Positions 34,254 to 47,080 of a stretch of DNA of 64,000 nt are shown here, piece by piece; positions within the stretch are counted from its first letter, which is position 1; each line of letters begins with the position of its first letter. Origin of the DNA: Gnetum montanum (Eukaryota; Streptophyta; Gnetopsida; Gnetales; Gnetaceae); NCBI GenBank assembly GCA_015680685.1, contig MNCI01005503.1, positions 181,713 to 245,712 on the forward strand. The letters are read 5' to 3'. The position numbers were made by a program, and so were the translations under genes. Below the pieces are notes generated by a model. The model saw only the letters and a list, made by a program, of their open reading frames with translations, was not told where the DNA came from and did no database searches.

Positions 34254-37200
34254 TCATGAGTTATCTCTGTTCGCATTGCCTTTATCATTTGTCCCTACTT
34301 CATCCACTTGCACATTGCCTGCTCCTATATTGCCTCCTGCCAACACCTCATTCCTTCCCTCCATGGGCCTCACATCTTCATTGAGAGCCTATATCCCAAA
34401 AAAAGTATTTAGTAGGGACAAAAATTGTGATAAATGATAGCTGTAGCAAAGCATTAAAGCGACTACCCTGAGGGGAGCCTGCATCGGTCACAAGAGGTAT
34501 CTGGTCTAGACCAAGCCTGAGACAACGCTCAATCTCCTCGATCAAAATATCCATCCAACGCTTGTCACTAGGTTTAGCATTCGCAAGGGCCACTTTCTCC
34601 CTTTCCAAAGTTGTCCACTTTAGAGGTTCCCGGGAAAGGGAGGCGGTTGTGGTCTCTCCTATAGGAAGGGTCACCCCCAAGTTTGGAGATTCTATGACCT
34701 TCACCTACTCTTTAAATTCGGCATAGGCCTTAGAAGCAGCAATGGGCTTCACGAACATCTCGTATGAGAATGCCTCCACAGTAGCATCTTAATACAACCT
34801 TCAATAGATTTCATTTTCTAGCTTGTATGTATATTTGTGATCCCTCTGGGTCTTCCCCCATTTGAAGACCTTGGCACTGATGTCCTTCATATCTTGCCAC
34901 TTCTGGGCTAGCAAATCCATTTGCATCTGCTATTGGATTATTTTGCAGGTGGATTCTACATTCTAATGCATGACAGTCCAAAACCTAGCATAGTCGTCTA
35001 CAGGCCTCTGCAAATAGACAAGGTCAGGATTACGATTTATGAGGAAATTGATCCTTGACCTAAAGTTCTCTACCTTGGTGAGCAGTTCCGCCTCTCTCTG
35101 CTCGCCGCTATGGACCTGTTTCCATAGTTCCTCATTGGTATGTATACATTCCCATAGAGAGTGTTCCGAGTGCAAGACACATTTCTAAGCCTCATCAAAT
35201 ATATGACGAGACACTTTGGTCACATCAAACGAGAGTGTGGGCACCGTGCCAATCTCCATAGGTTGAACCAAGTCCCACTTGAGCAGAGAGGCTATTCAAC
35301 GTAGAAAGTTTAACAATCATGTTAACATGACATAAACCAATACATCCAAGAGTTTCAGCATGGCAGCATAGGGTCTATCAACACTCCTACTTACCTACAC
35401 AAGGATCTGCCTGCTGAAGGTGTTTGATCATGTCATCAACAAGCCCTTAAACAAACGTAAACTTGTCAGAAAATTTAGCACATGACTCTATCTGGGGCAG
35501 AGGAGGTCCTGAGAAATCAGTAGTAGCACCTATTACACAATTAAGCATGTTAGCAATGGTTGGAATGGACTATGGTAAGGCACATCCAAAGCCTAAACTC
35601 ACCAGCATCTGATTGTTGTCTTGTTTCCTGTCGGTGCAAGACAATCGCGGTAGGTTCAGTAGAAGGCCTGGCCAAGTCCATAGAAACTCCTACCTCATGC
35701 GCTGGTGCTTTTCCTTTTAGGAGAGCAGTGTCTTTTTTATTTTGTGGAGGCACCTCTTCATTGGTAGGAAGAGGCTCCCTAATAGCAAGAGCCCTTGCCC
35801 TAGAGACAAGAGCTCCATTATTCCTAGCCGGGGCCCTTTCTTTCAAATCCAGGGCCCCCGCATCTTTATTTGTCGCCCCCATTCGGACGACCAACACTTC
35901 CTCATCGCCTTCTGCTTCGTCTTCTTCTTCTGATGCCAACAAAAGGGTATACACATGACAAATCGAGATAGGTTAACTTAAAACTGATACCATGCTACAA
36001 AGCACTACCTAACTAAGCATAGAATAGCAGGCTCCCTAAACACTCACCAATGGGGGGTTGTGTTCACTGCAACTTGAACCACAATATTCGTTCCTCTTCA
36101 TGAGGGCTTTCCCTAGCTGGGGGAGGTCTCTTTCTCAACTCTGCAGGCACGGTCTCAGCCATGAGATGTTCACCCTGTGTCACGTTGCCGAGTATGGCAG
36201 GGGGGGTCTCCCCTACACTGTCTTGGCCACAAGCACTATGAACTGCTAGACCTTTAGTCGTTACAGAAAATGAATTCCCAACCATCTTTGGGAGAGCCTA
36301 GGATTACATGATCCGAAGGACCTATCAAATCCATAGCTTGGAAATCTAGTCACAATCTAGCTCCGACTAGACTCTGTCCTCCTAGACCACCAGGAACTCC
36401 GCGAAGCGCTTTAAATAGCCTATGTAGAAAGCATAGTGTACGTTAGAGAAGGACTTCATTTGCTCACGAAGCCCCAAAATCTCACCCTGCAAACCACTAC
36501 ATAGGAACTCGGCCTAGTTATAATGGGCCTCTTCCTTCATGACTTCCCGCATTACCCAAACCTACTCAAGCCCCAGCACCTTCCCTTGGGTGAGCAGTTG
36601 AGGGAATCCACGGGCACGAAAGACCGGGTATATCTCCATGGCAGGACCATCCTTAAGCTTGGCCATAGGGAATCCTTTCCTCTCCTTGGTGAGCCTCAGC
36701 CACTCCTCGATATGCTGCTTCTAGAGGGCCAACTCCTGCTTGCCCTTCGACATCACATTGGCACCATCAATGGGAATGCCAAAAAAATCTGCAAATAGCT
36801 GGTCATTGATGTCAATGATCACCTGCACACCCCGCATGTACATGCGAAAGTAGCTCGCCTGCCTAGAAAAGGAATTGACCAAGGAAAGCATCTCAGCAGC
36901 AGGGATGCCTGGATTCGGCACCATAAACAAATCCATAAGCCCAGCCATCCGGATTCTTCTAAGCAAAGGATCCGAAGCCCCTCATTCTAGCCAGCTCTAG
37001 CTTGCCGATACTTCACCATATTTGAAGTAGATGTTTCTCCCTTGCCTTTTGGTAGTCACCACCATCACTTCATGAGGCTTCTTCGCTCCTACAGCAATGA
37101 TCACGAAACATGATTAGCATAAAAGAGAGAAGAAACTATGAAAAAAACTTGAGCCCACGGCACCCGCTTGTTAACCCACTAGGTCTATACAATGAGGGGA

Positions 37201-37993
37201 ATAGTGAAAGTTCAGTCGCCAAGACTGCTTCGAGTGTAACCTACTTAAAAGGTTCTCTCCACTCCTTGTTCAGCCAACCCTTCATCCTAAAATTACTGTA
37301 GAAAGAGGCAAGTGTGCATAGGTAGGAACGGTATCCTTCCCCGCAATGAGCAATCACACCTGCCTGCAGGCTCTTGGCCGAGGCAAATTCCTGTACGGCT
37401 AGCTGTGTTGTGGCCAACTCGCCCGACTGATCATGAATCCCGCCATCATCAAGATAGAACCTGGTGACAAGCACACGCTATTAACACTTAGCTAAGCATG
37501 GCTGACGTTGCATAACCAAGCAAAGTAAAGATGTGAAACTCACCCGCCAATACACTAGACGGTCCCCTATGGGTTTTGAAAGTACGTCGCCACATGGCGC
37601 ATGAGGTACAATGTGTTGTAAAGATGATAACACTGGTATTCCAGCATATCCCATATCTAGGCTAAGTGCCTCAACCCTATGGAGTGTTAGGTAGACCCTC
37701 CTCCTAGCCTGCTTGTGGTCGCATTGTCAGATAGATATCTTAGGATGCCCCGATTTGTCCCTGGCAGCAAAGCCTCTATTATGTTGGTTGCCTGTGTCTC
37801 ATCTGAGGAGGACCAAACCATGAGACTAAACTAGCTAAGAAGGAATTGCAGGAAGTCTCACACCTCGTCCCTGAACCAAACCACTCACTATCCCAAACGT
37901 ATTGAGTAAGGGAGAATGTTGGCCATAGGTCTGCCTACATGACATAAGACTCCTTCAAGATCCAAAACGATCAATCTAGACCTTGGCCCTACC
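34254..37993 (-). pseudogene. Antisense multi-exon gene of element D (FCP1-like first exon)
   Basis: Homologue of the antisense gene in E. Exon 1 is 37993-37544, 450 nt as in E, with 'RLIVLDLEGVL' (nucleophile Asp kept), 'VVWFRDEV', 'MVWSSSDET' and 'YFQNP'. Stops and small changes interrupt it. Intron 1 is 37543-37461 (83 nt). Exon 2 encodes the open stretch to 37241. Other blocks: 36966-36721 ('GLMDLFMVPNPG', 'FADFFGIPIDG'), acidic/Ala-rich 35954-35603, intron 35602-35530 (73 nt), exon 35529-35395 ('LVDDMIKHLQQAD'), coiled-coil-like 35175-34704, intron 34466-34389 (78 nt), last exon 34388-34254 ending TGA. A possible first exon with an ATG lies at about 38617-38513. Intron positions agree with E where both can be read. 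Function unknown. Confidence 0.8.
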
Positions 37994-39431
37994 CTACATG
38001 ATAGAAATAGCAAACATTGACATCAAATATGAACATAATACATGCGCAACATAGTAGCGCTTAGCTGACCATAAATGTAGCATAACATAATCCTTGTTCA
38101 TCATAGCACAATGAAGATGCAAAATCCTAGCATAGCAAGAACATGCAAGTAACTTAGCATAGCAACAAAATAACTGACAGCATGCCCAAACAAAAATACA
38201 CGTCTACGTCATACATAACCAAACTCTCCCGTGGGTTTTACGTCATGGCATGCAAAGGTTAAGAAACTTAAAGGACCCTGGTCTCGTAGCCGTGGCAACC
38301 ACTGTGGCAGTGATGGCCTTGCATGCAACCACAACAAGACCTTTGCACAACAACGATGACCGAAATAAAGAGAGACCGCGACAACAAAAAAGCCAAAACA
38401 ACACAGCCACAGAAAATACAAGTACCGAAACAGATGAGATACAAAGCCAGAGCAGAAAATGGTAGAAGGTGCAAGGAGAAAAGAATGGAGGATACATAAA
38501 CAACTCACTGAGTCAATAGTATGCCCTCCCATGCCGAAACACGCATCCACGACCCATGCCTCAAAGTCTTCTTTTCCTCCTCGACCTTTGCAAGCACCAA
38601 CTAAGTCTTAGGAGCCATAGCCCGACTTGCGGATTTATGACCTTCATCTTAGAAATTCACCTCAATAATGGATTAACACAATGACTCCATGCCCCGAGAT
38701 TGCCAAAGTGCTCCGACAAGGATTATGTGCTTTTAGGGAAAAAATGGTGAAATTACTAGGATTCAATCCCTATTTATGGCAGGAATAGCAAAATGAGAAA
38801 ACTTCCCTTCTCTCTCCCCGATTAAGGTGGGGCATGGCGTGCCGTGTAGCATGCTCGCCACGACATCACGACACTATTAGCATTTAAACCTTGGCACGCT
38901 TTAAGTCAGTTACTCACCTTCTTGAAAACAAAAATAGTATGATAATATTTGTTTTTGATTAAAGGTCCAAAAGACCTTAAACTAACAAACCTAGCATGAT
39001 TACGCTCCTTAAGACTCCAAGATAGCAATTTCGACTTGTAACGACCACAATCCACAATGATGTTAAACTAGTTATGCTTCTTACATCAACAGTCAGTTAG
39101 CGCGCCTCGATATAGGTGGTAGCATATTTCCTAACAGTTTCATGCCTTCATTCTTGCATTGGCCACCTGATACATCTTGTACTTGCAATTTTATTTCTTT
39201 TATCATTATTTAGCATCAAGACTTTGCATGTCACAATATGGCAATCCAAAATGACATTAAACTAGTGGTTTGGCATTCACATACAACTTCACACTTTACA
39301 TCAACAATATCTATATCTTTAACAATTCTAGATTCTTGTGCCTGGGTGGTACACCACGATCTTAAACTACCAAACTCTCAATCTTTACATCACCTTATTT
39401 AGCAAGTCGCATCTCTCTGTTGCTTTGCAGA
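37994..39431 (+). other. Region between the antisense gene and RT of D
   Basis: Contains the possible upstream exon of the antisense gene (minus, about 38617-38513, starting MAPKT, followed by a GTGAGT donor), loose 'taaactaac' repeats (38960-39360), and a candidate sense acceptor 'ctctctgttgctttgcag' ending at 39431. No other gene is recognised; open frames near 38209-38550 are not supported. Confidence 0.5.
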
Positions 39432-41160
39432 TTTATGTTTCACACAATCTCTGATGACCCTTACCCAGGATCTCATCTTATGATGGTAGGTTAAGTAAGA
39501 GATGGAAACCCACCATGCCCTGTCCATGCCTCTAATATTAACAGAGCCACAAGGCAAGTTCGCAAGACAATTAAACCCCGACACGATCAATTGGGGGTCG
39601 ATTACGATTAATACTATAACAACTTTAGAAGCACCCCCGAATTTGCCCAGACACCTGGTCCATGCCCTAGATTTAGAGGCTGGGGATGTAACCGAGGATC
39701 CTTTTGTCGAGATACCCATAACCACGATAAGAAGGGAGGTAAAGACATTAAGACTTAGCTCCATCCTAGATGCACAAATACATGAGGGCATAATTAAAAC
39801 CTTCTAAGAACACATTGATGTCTTCGCATGGTCATATAGTGATATGCTGGGTCTGGATCCATGGCTGATTCAGCATAACATCATCCTAGACCCCCACATA
39901 AGGGCAATCAAGCAAAAGGTGCATAAAATCAAGCTAGAAATCGTGCTAGCCGTAAAGGATGAGATCACTAAGTTATACCGAGCAGGTTTCATCCGCGTAG
40001 TCGACTATTCAGAGTGGGTGTCCAACATCGTTGTGGTGTCAAAGAAAATAGGAGGGATATGAATATGTATAGATTTCCAATATTTGAACAAGGCAACGAT
40101 CAAGGACAACTTTCCACTACCGAGCATCAATCAACTCATCGACACCACAGCTGGACATGCTTTGCTATCGTTCATTGATGGCTTCTCTGGATACAATCAA
40201 ATCTACATCAACCCAGAACACCAGTTGTCAACAACCTTCATGACTCCATGGGGAACCTTCAACTATACCTTGATGCCCTTCGGGCTCAAGAATGCTGGAG
40301 CAACATACCAATGAGCCATGATCTACATTTTTAGTAACTACATCCTAGAAACATTAAACGATTATGTGGATGATATAGTGGTTAAGTCCAAAGAGGAAGT
40401 CCATCACCTGCGTGATCTAGAGTTAGTCCTCAAGTGCTGTCAAAGGCATGATTTGCATCTTAATCCTGAGAAGTGCGTCTTCAGAGTAAAGATCGAACGC
40501 ATGTTAGTTTTTGAAGTATCAGAGGCTGGAATATGGGTGGACCCAGACAAAGTCAAAGCCATCGTCAACCTAGCACCTCCCACAAACCTTAAGGAGTTAT
40601 GTGGTTTACAAGGTAGAGTGCAATTCATTTGAAGGTTTATAGTAAGGTTGATCGATAAGTTACACCCCATGCAACATCTTCTAAGAAAGGGGGTTGACTT
40701 CGAGTGGACAACCCAATGTCAACAACCCTTCGACAACCTAAAGAAAGAGCTCTTGCACCTCCCAATAGTGTACCTGCCGCAAAGGGACAAGTGTTTCTTC
40801 ATACACCTTGCCACCTCCAATGCATCCATAGCAGCACTTCTATGTTAGAAGAAGGATGATGGCTCTGAGATACCAGTGTATTACCTGAACCACACATTAA
40901 TATCATACAAGGAAAATTACAATGAGGTGGAGAGGAACTGCCTAGCCTTAGTGTTCACGCTAAAAGAGTGGCGGCACTACCTATTCCGCAGCACAACCAA
41001 CATCATTTGCAAAAGAAATGTACTCCAAGCTATCATTGGCAACCTATACGAAAGCAACAGGATAGCCCGATGGAAGCCCATAACTGCAAAATTTGACTTA
41101 CGCTATGTAAGCCAATCGTCGACAAAGGACCAAGCCATACTGACCCAACTTACGGCCTCG
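39432..41160 (+). pseudogene. Reverse transcriptase and RNase H of element D
   Basis: The pre-RT region 39502-39807 and 39844-40062 ('MLGLDPWLIQHNIILDP') is followed by RT motifs 'DNFPLPSINQLIDTTAGH', 'FIDGFSGYNQI', 'TPWGTFNYTLMPFGLKNAG' and YVDD at 40363-40374. The RNase H region is 40648-41160 ('VFTLKEWRHYLF', 'IYESNRIARWK'-like 'YESNRIARWK'). Only a few stops interrupt it (about 39805, 40060, 40312, 40630, 40846). Overall it is closer to intact than E's copy. Confidence 0.9.
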
Positions 41161-41229
41161 CCAGTCAACGACCAGGCAACCATCGATCTCAAGTTCCAAG
41201 ATGAATACATTAGCAATGTCGCCATCATC

Positions 41230-41690
41230 CCTCCGCATTTCGAGACAACCTTACACTTCAACGGTGCCTCAACCATGTGAGGAGGTAGCATCGTTGCCAC
41301 AATCACGTTCCTCTCTAGGGAAATGTACCCATCCACTTCTCACTTTACATTCGCGTGCACCAACAATGTGGCGGAATATGAGGGGCTACTTAGAGGCCTC
41401 TTAACTGCCTACGCGCTACATGTACAACACCTAGCAATCCGGGGAGATTCACAACTAGTCGTGAACCAAATCACCAGAGTCTACACCTACAAGGCTACAC
41501 ATCTGCAACCCTACTACGACCTAGCAAAAGTTTTACTAAAACAATTCATGGCCACTGATGTGCAACACGTGCCATGCAACAAGAACACCGTAGCAGATGC
41601 CTTAGCTACCCTTGCATTAAACATCCCATCGCATTCCTTGGCAAACCTACCAACTATGATCATAGAATGCGCAGAACCTATCACTTGAGT
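41230..41690 (+). pseudogene. Second (archaeal-type) RNase H domain of element D
   Basis: 'LHFNGAST' (usual Asp changed to Asn), 'NNVAEYEGLLRGLL', 'IRGDSQLVVNQI' and 'NTVADALATLAL' give the RNase HI pattern. It spans two overlapping open pieces (to 41280 and 41323-41688) with a stop at 41278. This places D, like E, in the Tat lineage. Confidence 0.8.
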
Positions 41691-41829
41691 GGAACATGTG
41701 GCATCTGTTGACACTGCGAACACCCCAGAATGGTACGATAACATTAAAGCATATTTACAGCATGGCGAACCCCTAGGTGGATTGACATAGACTTAGAGAG
41801 ATGCAATTTGCAAGTGTGCCCGACAATAT

Positions 41830-42973
41830 GTGCTCATAGGAAATGACGCCTTGTGCCAGCAATCCTACGATGGGATATTGCTGGCATGCGTGGGTGGTGA
41901 GCAGGCACAGAAGGTAGTTAATGAGGTGCATAAAGGGTTGTGCAGTGGACACATAGCACCCAAGGATATGGCAGCAAAAATCAAATGCCTAGGGTATTAT
42001 TGGCCCTACATGGAGAGCAACTACTTGTCGAAAGTCAAGACATGTGGCACATGCCATAGATATGCAAATCTCATACACATAGCACCTACAGACTTGCACC
42101 CAACACAAATTACGTGGCCTTTCCAACGATGGGGACTAGACCTCATAGTGTCCATCATTCCTAAGTCCTCTGTAGGGCATAGCTTCATTATCACCACCAC
42201 AGAGTATTTTACTAAGTGGGTGGAAGCTATTCCCCTAAGGAAAATGACATCCCAGAAAATCTGCCACTTCATCTTTGATAACATCGTGACTAGGTTTGGG
42301 CTTCCAATGACTATTGTGACCGACAATGGACCACATTTTAGCAGTAAGGAAACCCAAGCCTTCTGTAGCAACCTAGGCATTAAACAATCATTTTCTTCCC
42401 CTTACTAACCGTAGGCAAATAGGCAGGTGGAGACTACAAATAACTCCATCATCAACTTGCTGAAGAGGATGCTTAACAACAGCAAGAGGTGGTGGCACAA
42501 GCAAATATTCTACATCCTCTGGGCCTATCGAATGACATGCAGAACCACGACAAGTAAGACCCCTTACAGTCTCGTTTATGGATCTGAAACTATGTTTCCT
42601 CTTGGGTTGCAGGTATCCTCACTTCAGATGATCCTGTCCAACACTGTGAGCGAAGCCCAGAACAATGAATCACGAACCATCGACCTCGACTTAGTGGAGG
42701 AGGAATGTGTGTAGATACTGAGACAGATCGAGCACTATCAGAACAAACAACATCAAAAGCACCATGCAGACCTGCATCAACAGCCAGTGTAGAAGGGAGA
42801 CCTCATCCTCAAGGGCGTCTGTGAGCATGTAAGTAAGTTCTCAGCCAACTGGTAAGTTCCTTACGTGGTCGCTAAAGCCTTTGAGAATGGAGCCTTCAAA
42901 CTGGCAGACATGGATGACAATGAGTTCGCCAACCCGGTGAACCACATGTACCTCAAGCTATACTATGTCTGAG
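41830..42973 (+). pseudogene. Integrase of element D
   Basis: The HHCC zinc domain is complete in the visible part ('GHIAPKDM', 'CGTCHRY'). The core has 'WGLDLI' (Asp 1), 'TDNGPHFSS' (Asp 2) and 'VETTNN' (Glu), so all three catalytic acids survive. Two stops at about 42406 and 42419 and one at 42712 break the frame, and a further stop lies near 42790. The C-terminal domain ends at 42973 ('NHMYLKLYYV'). Confidence 0.9.
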
Positions 42974-44271
42974 GTGTAATGATAGCACTAAGCACCGTCT
43001 GCTACGATGATAAACTGGTAGTCATACCAGGCAACATCCGCAATGACGATAAACTAGAAGCATCGAACAGCGTCTGCTACAACGATAAACTGGCAGAAAC
43101 CATCCATTACGACATAAAACTGGCACTGTTAGTCCACTATGACTATAAACTGGCATCGCGTGTCTGCCATGACATAAAACTAACATGTACAGTCTGCTGG
43201 GACCTCAAACCAGCACAGCAGTCCACTGGGATCCTAAACCAGCACACAGTCTACCACGACCTTAAATTGGGTTCACGTCGCATCCTCAATATGCACCATC
43301 ACCAAATACACGTCGAACAAAGAGGCATGATACCGGCACATGGGTGGGACATTTCTGCTCCAAGACATAGTTCATGACGTAAGGAGAACACGGTCTAGGG
43401 CATACACACTGCCATCTTCGATGTCATGCTGACCCTTCAAAGACGTCATACGATGTCACATGGGCCCTTCGAACCTACTGTCGTCACGATCCATCACCTT
43501 GATGGTAGTTCCTGGGCCCGTTCCTACTTCTAAGGTGCTGATAGTATTGTGGCCTAGCCACAATATTGTTGTGCTTCAGTTCCCTACCAAGGTTTTGGCT
43601 CATGCAATGTTTAACTATGTGGTAGCTGATCTCATAGCTGAACTAAGCATGCATTCCTTTGGCAGGGATTCCAGTGCATCCGCGTCCCCGGTGCCCTAGG
43701 GACCAGCTCCCTCCTGTAGCTGGTGCTGCCAAGACCACTTTTGGCCTCCCTACTTTGGGCATCTCACACCAGCGATGATGCCCAAGAGTAACAACAATGC
43801 TAGTAGCTAGCAAGACATCATCCCCGCAGATGCATCCCCCTACAGCAGCAAAGGCTACAACATCACAAAGTGAGTGCCTCGACTAACATGGTTGTTTGAG
43901 AGTGCAAATTCTGGCACACGCATAACACAATTTGCCATGCAGAAGGCTTTAATAGACAGGTTAGAACCCTCCATGGATGTAATACAGCTCATCCTGTGGA
44001 GGGGACACCTACCTATAGGAGGTTGAAGAACTGCGCCAGCCAGAGATGAAAATGCAAATGAGCCCCTCAGAGCACTCCGACGAGGGACTCGGCTAAACAT
44101 CTGCTCTCTGCCTTAACCTCTGCAAAACCAATGCAACACCCTTAAGCACTACCAAGCAATGTCCCAGTACTCACCAAGTGATAGCCTCAGCATTTCGCCT
44201 GCTACAGTGTTTCATATTATTTCTCGACATCCATCAAGCTTGTTCTCCAAACATTGACAAAGAGGGGCCAA
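42974..44271 (+). other. 3' non-coding region of D with minisatellite and polypurine tract
   Basis: About eight 35-bp units ('ctacgatgataaactggcag') lie at 42985-43270. The segment 43860-44100 is homologous, reversed, to 61220-61480 in G ('atggatgtaatacagctcat'). The polypurine tract 'caaagaggggccaa' lies at 44258-44271. Short frames at 43460-43699 and 43855-44100 are not supported as genes. Confidence 0.75.
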
Positions 44272-46117
44272 TGAAACACCCTAAAAAAATGTGGGGTCAT
44301 CCTGGCCTCATCAGGCTCTTGCAATCCACACAGCACCGTGACAGTTCATCGGAAGAAGAACGTTCTAAGTCCAGGATGGCTAGTTTGGAAAATTTTCTAC
44401 TTTGGGCATGGACAAGCCCTATACCATCCTGCCCACCCATCAAAGTAGCCTGAACAGCCGACAGCCTACTCAGAAATGGTGTGCAGAATCAATGGTAGTA
44501 TCCTGGGTGCACAAAAAATAGTTTGAAAAGTTTTCTAATTCATGAAGCCTACTATGCTATGCTATGATATGTAGTGTACCGAGCTTTAGAAAACAATGGT
44601 AGACTGAAATGCTATGCTATGCAATGTCACACAGCATAGCATAGCAACAACTTCACTACCCGCTCCCCTCGCCCAACTTTGAGTTCTGCAGTGATGTCTC
44701 TTTTCGCCAAGAAGCAGCTGACCATGTCTACTACTACGCTACACTAAGCTACATGGCACAGCAAGGTGTAGCAATCCTATAAAAGGAACAGAAGGTATTT
44801 TGAAAGGCAAAATCAGCAAAGTTCGCAAAACTTGCATCGTAGGAGAATAGGTTGCAAATCAGCAAAACTATCACAATTGAGGCCAGTCGCTACGCTACAC
44901 TATGCTACATAGTGTAGCATCGCGTAGCAAGTATGTGACATATGGAAGGATGCACAACAAGATGCTACGCCATGCCAAGAAAGTCATGTCACAAAGCACA
45001 GCGTGAAATGCAGGTGGTCATGCGACATCAATGCACTCCATCTAATCGGACTATTGGCACACGTCTCTAGGAGCTGACGGTGTAGTTGTGATGTAGTAGG
45101 ATAACATTTATTACATGGGAGGCTTGCATCGCAATGGTCTTATAAGCCCAATGGTCATAGATGGCTCGAGTAACGCCAGTGAGGTAACACAAGTCTACAG
45201 CACGTAGCATTCAAACGGTCTCTTTTGCTTACCTTCAGCCCTATAAATATCCTAGCAAACAGCATACAAAAGGTCCAGAAAATTTTCTTGGCTAAAAAAT
45301 AGAAAGGTACCTACAATTTGGCAAAAGAAAGAAAAAAAATGCCAGCAATATGTAAAGTTGGAAATTTCAAAAGGGGGTTCGCAACCTCCTGGAAAAAAAG
45401 GCTCTTCCCCCCCCCCCCCTTTTTTCTTTCACCAGCATTGTTACAATCATACCCATTTGTTTAACACTATAAACAGAGAACCTCTCCTGACTGGCATAAG
45501 GTCCCAACCTTCATTCTACCACCTTGGTAGAATCCTGCATTATTTGTATGTGAAGTTTGTGCCCAAGCACATAGCTCTTTCTACTTCCTGGTACGCTTTG
45601 GTTACCCTCGAAACTTCTGCACTTTGTCACGCTGTGCAGCCGATTGTATCCACCCTGACCAGATGAATTTGTAGCTTTGAAGCGGTGCATGTTTCTAATC
45701 GTATCTTACTTTACCTCTCATTTACTCTCTAGCTTTCTTGCATTATTTTCTATTTTATTTACCTTCAAGCACCATCTCATATTACTGCCTCATTTACATT
45801 TCTCTTGTTTAGCATCACTTCATATTACCATCGCATCTCTACTTTATTCATTATTTTGCATTATTGTTGCAATTTTACAGTTTCTTTTTTTTCTTTCTTT
45901 CTGTATATACCCATAAGAACTATCTCACAATTCATAAAATTTATATTACAAAAGGCTATATTGACCCCTATGTAAGTCCTTGTCTGATCAACCAGACCGT
46001 TCATGGCACCCTGTGTTTGCACACACCCAGCACCGTCCTCCCACGGGCACGGGGTTGGAACTGTTGTGTTCGCCGACCCTGGCATTCTTCTAGCCATCAA
46101 CATTTTCAGTTGCTACA
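44272..46117 (+). repeat. 3' LTR of element D
   Basis: Starts 'tgaaacaccctaaaaaaatg' and ends 'cagttgctaca'. It pairs with 7779-9591. TATA box 'ctataaatatc' at 45241. A run of 13 C lies at 45407-45419, at the same place as the 18-C run in the 5' LTR. Followed by TGACC, the target duplication partner of TAACC at 7774. Confidence 0.9.
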
Positions 46118-47080
46118 TGACCCTACTCACAAGAGAAGAGAATGCAAAGTAGGCTCTACTTTGCATCTGAAATTGGCATTTTCTATAAAAACATGGTAGT
46201 TCCCTAGATTTTGGCACATGCAGTCTGAATGGTATGGTTACAGCTTAGTAGATTTCACGTCTAGCCTCATAACACTACAACATAGCACATCATCGTAACA
46301 CTGTAGCATAGCACTACATGGTAGTATGGCACATTCACATTTTCACCATGTGGAACCTAGGACACATGGCATCCAAGCCACATCTCTCTCCCGCTCTTGG
46401 CTCTATAAATACCCCAATGAATAATGTTCAAGGGGTTGGCTTCGAAGGTTGGCTTTTGGGACTTGGCTTTCTTGCGATTGGAGATTAGCATTTTGGCATT
46501 TGGATTTCTGGCAATTGGCTTTGGCAAAAAAATTAGCAAGTAGAAGGTTGATGAATAGTAAACCCCAACGGTAGCACCTCCTTTACCTCTCTTAGCCTGG
46601 CAAGCACCAGCTCATCAGTTCTTGTTAGCAGGCCATTGGTAGCAGTTAAGGAGTTGTGACCATACCGTTACATTGTAAGCTATGCCTATCCACATTTCCC
46701 ATTAGTTGTACACCTTATTTGGCCAAACAAAGATCAAATCCCCCGATCTTGGGATGCTGCATTCTCTCACTTAAGTCCATTTTATTTTGTTTCACTATAT
46801 CTTGCATCGGTTCATGTTTATTGCTCAGCTATATACTCTTTTATTCTTTTACTTTTCTATGTGTTATAGCTTTCTGCACCTTAATCTCCATGCATAACAT
46901 CTTAAAAAAAACATTCACAAAAGGTTATTGTACACCGACTAAGTCCCTGTCTGATCGACCAGACCATTTAGGATGTCCCGTTTCTACTTTCTCCAGCACA
47001 ACCCTCACACGAATCCAGGGTCAGGCTGTATGCCTAGTAATCTCTCGGTGTTCTAGCCACTAACATTTTTAGCTACTACA

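Larger units (their letters stand above)
7779..46117 (+). mobile_element. Element D: full-length Tat-type retrotransposon, split by E
   Basis: Segments 7779-12326 and 31969-46117 total about 18.7 kb. Order: 5' LTR, primer-binding site, leader with tandem repeats, gag (interrupted by E), protease, antisense gene, RT, RNase H, second RNase H, integrase, minisatellite, polypurine tract, 3' LTR. Target duplication is TAACC (7774-7778) versus TGACC (46118-46122), 4 of 5 matching. Coding regions carry scattered stops, so it is not autonomous. Confidence 0.9.
6365..47080 (+). repeat. Solo LTR C, interrupted by element D
   Basis: Two segments, 6365-7778 and 46118-47080, together form one LTR of about 2.37 kb. 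It starts 'tgaaacaccatcaattttgg' and ends 'tttagctactaca'. It is flanked by a perfect 5-bp target duplication ATGGC (6360-6364, 47081-47085) and has no internal region, so it is a solo LTR left by LTR-LTR recombination. The order matches the minus-strand LTR G (58559-60763), including the TATA box 'ctctataaatacc' at about 46401. Element D sits inside it with TAACC/TGACC flanks. Confidence 0.85.

Noticed and set aside
35560-35958. Plus-strand open frame of 132 codons in element D
   Set aside because: It is the opposite-strand shadow of the acidic exon of the antisense gene, which has homology and splice sites in the other direction.
38209-38550. Minus-strand open frames of 113 and 86 codons
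   Set aside because: No similarity to the other elements' coding parts, overlapping frames on both strands, and a position in the likely intron or 5' flank of the antisense gene of D.
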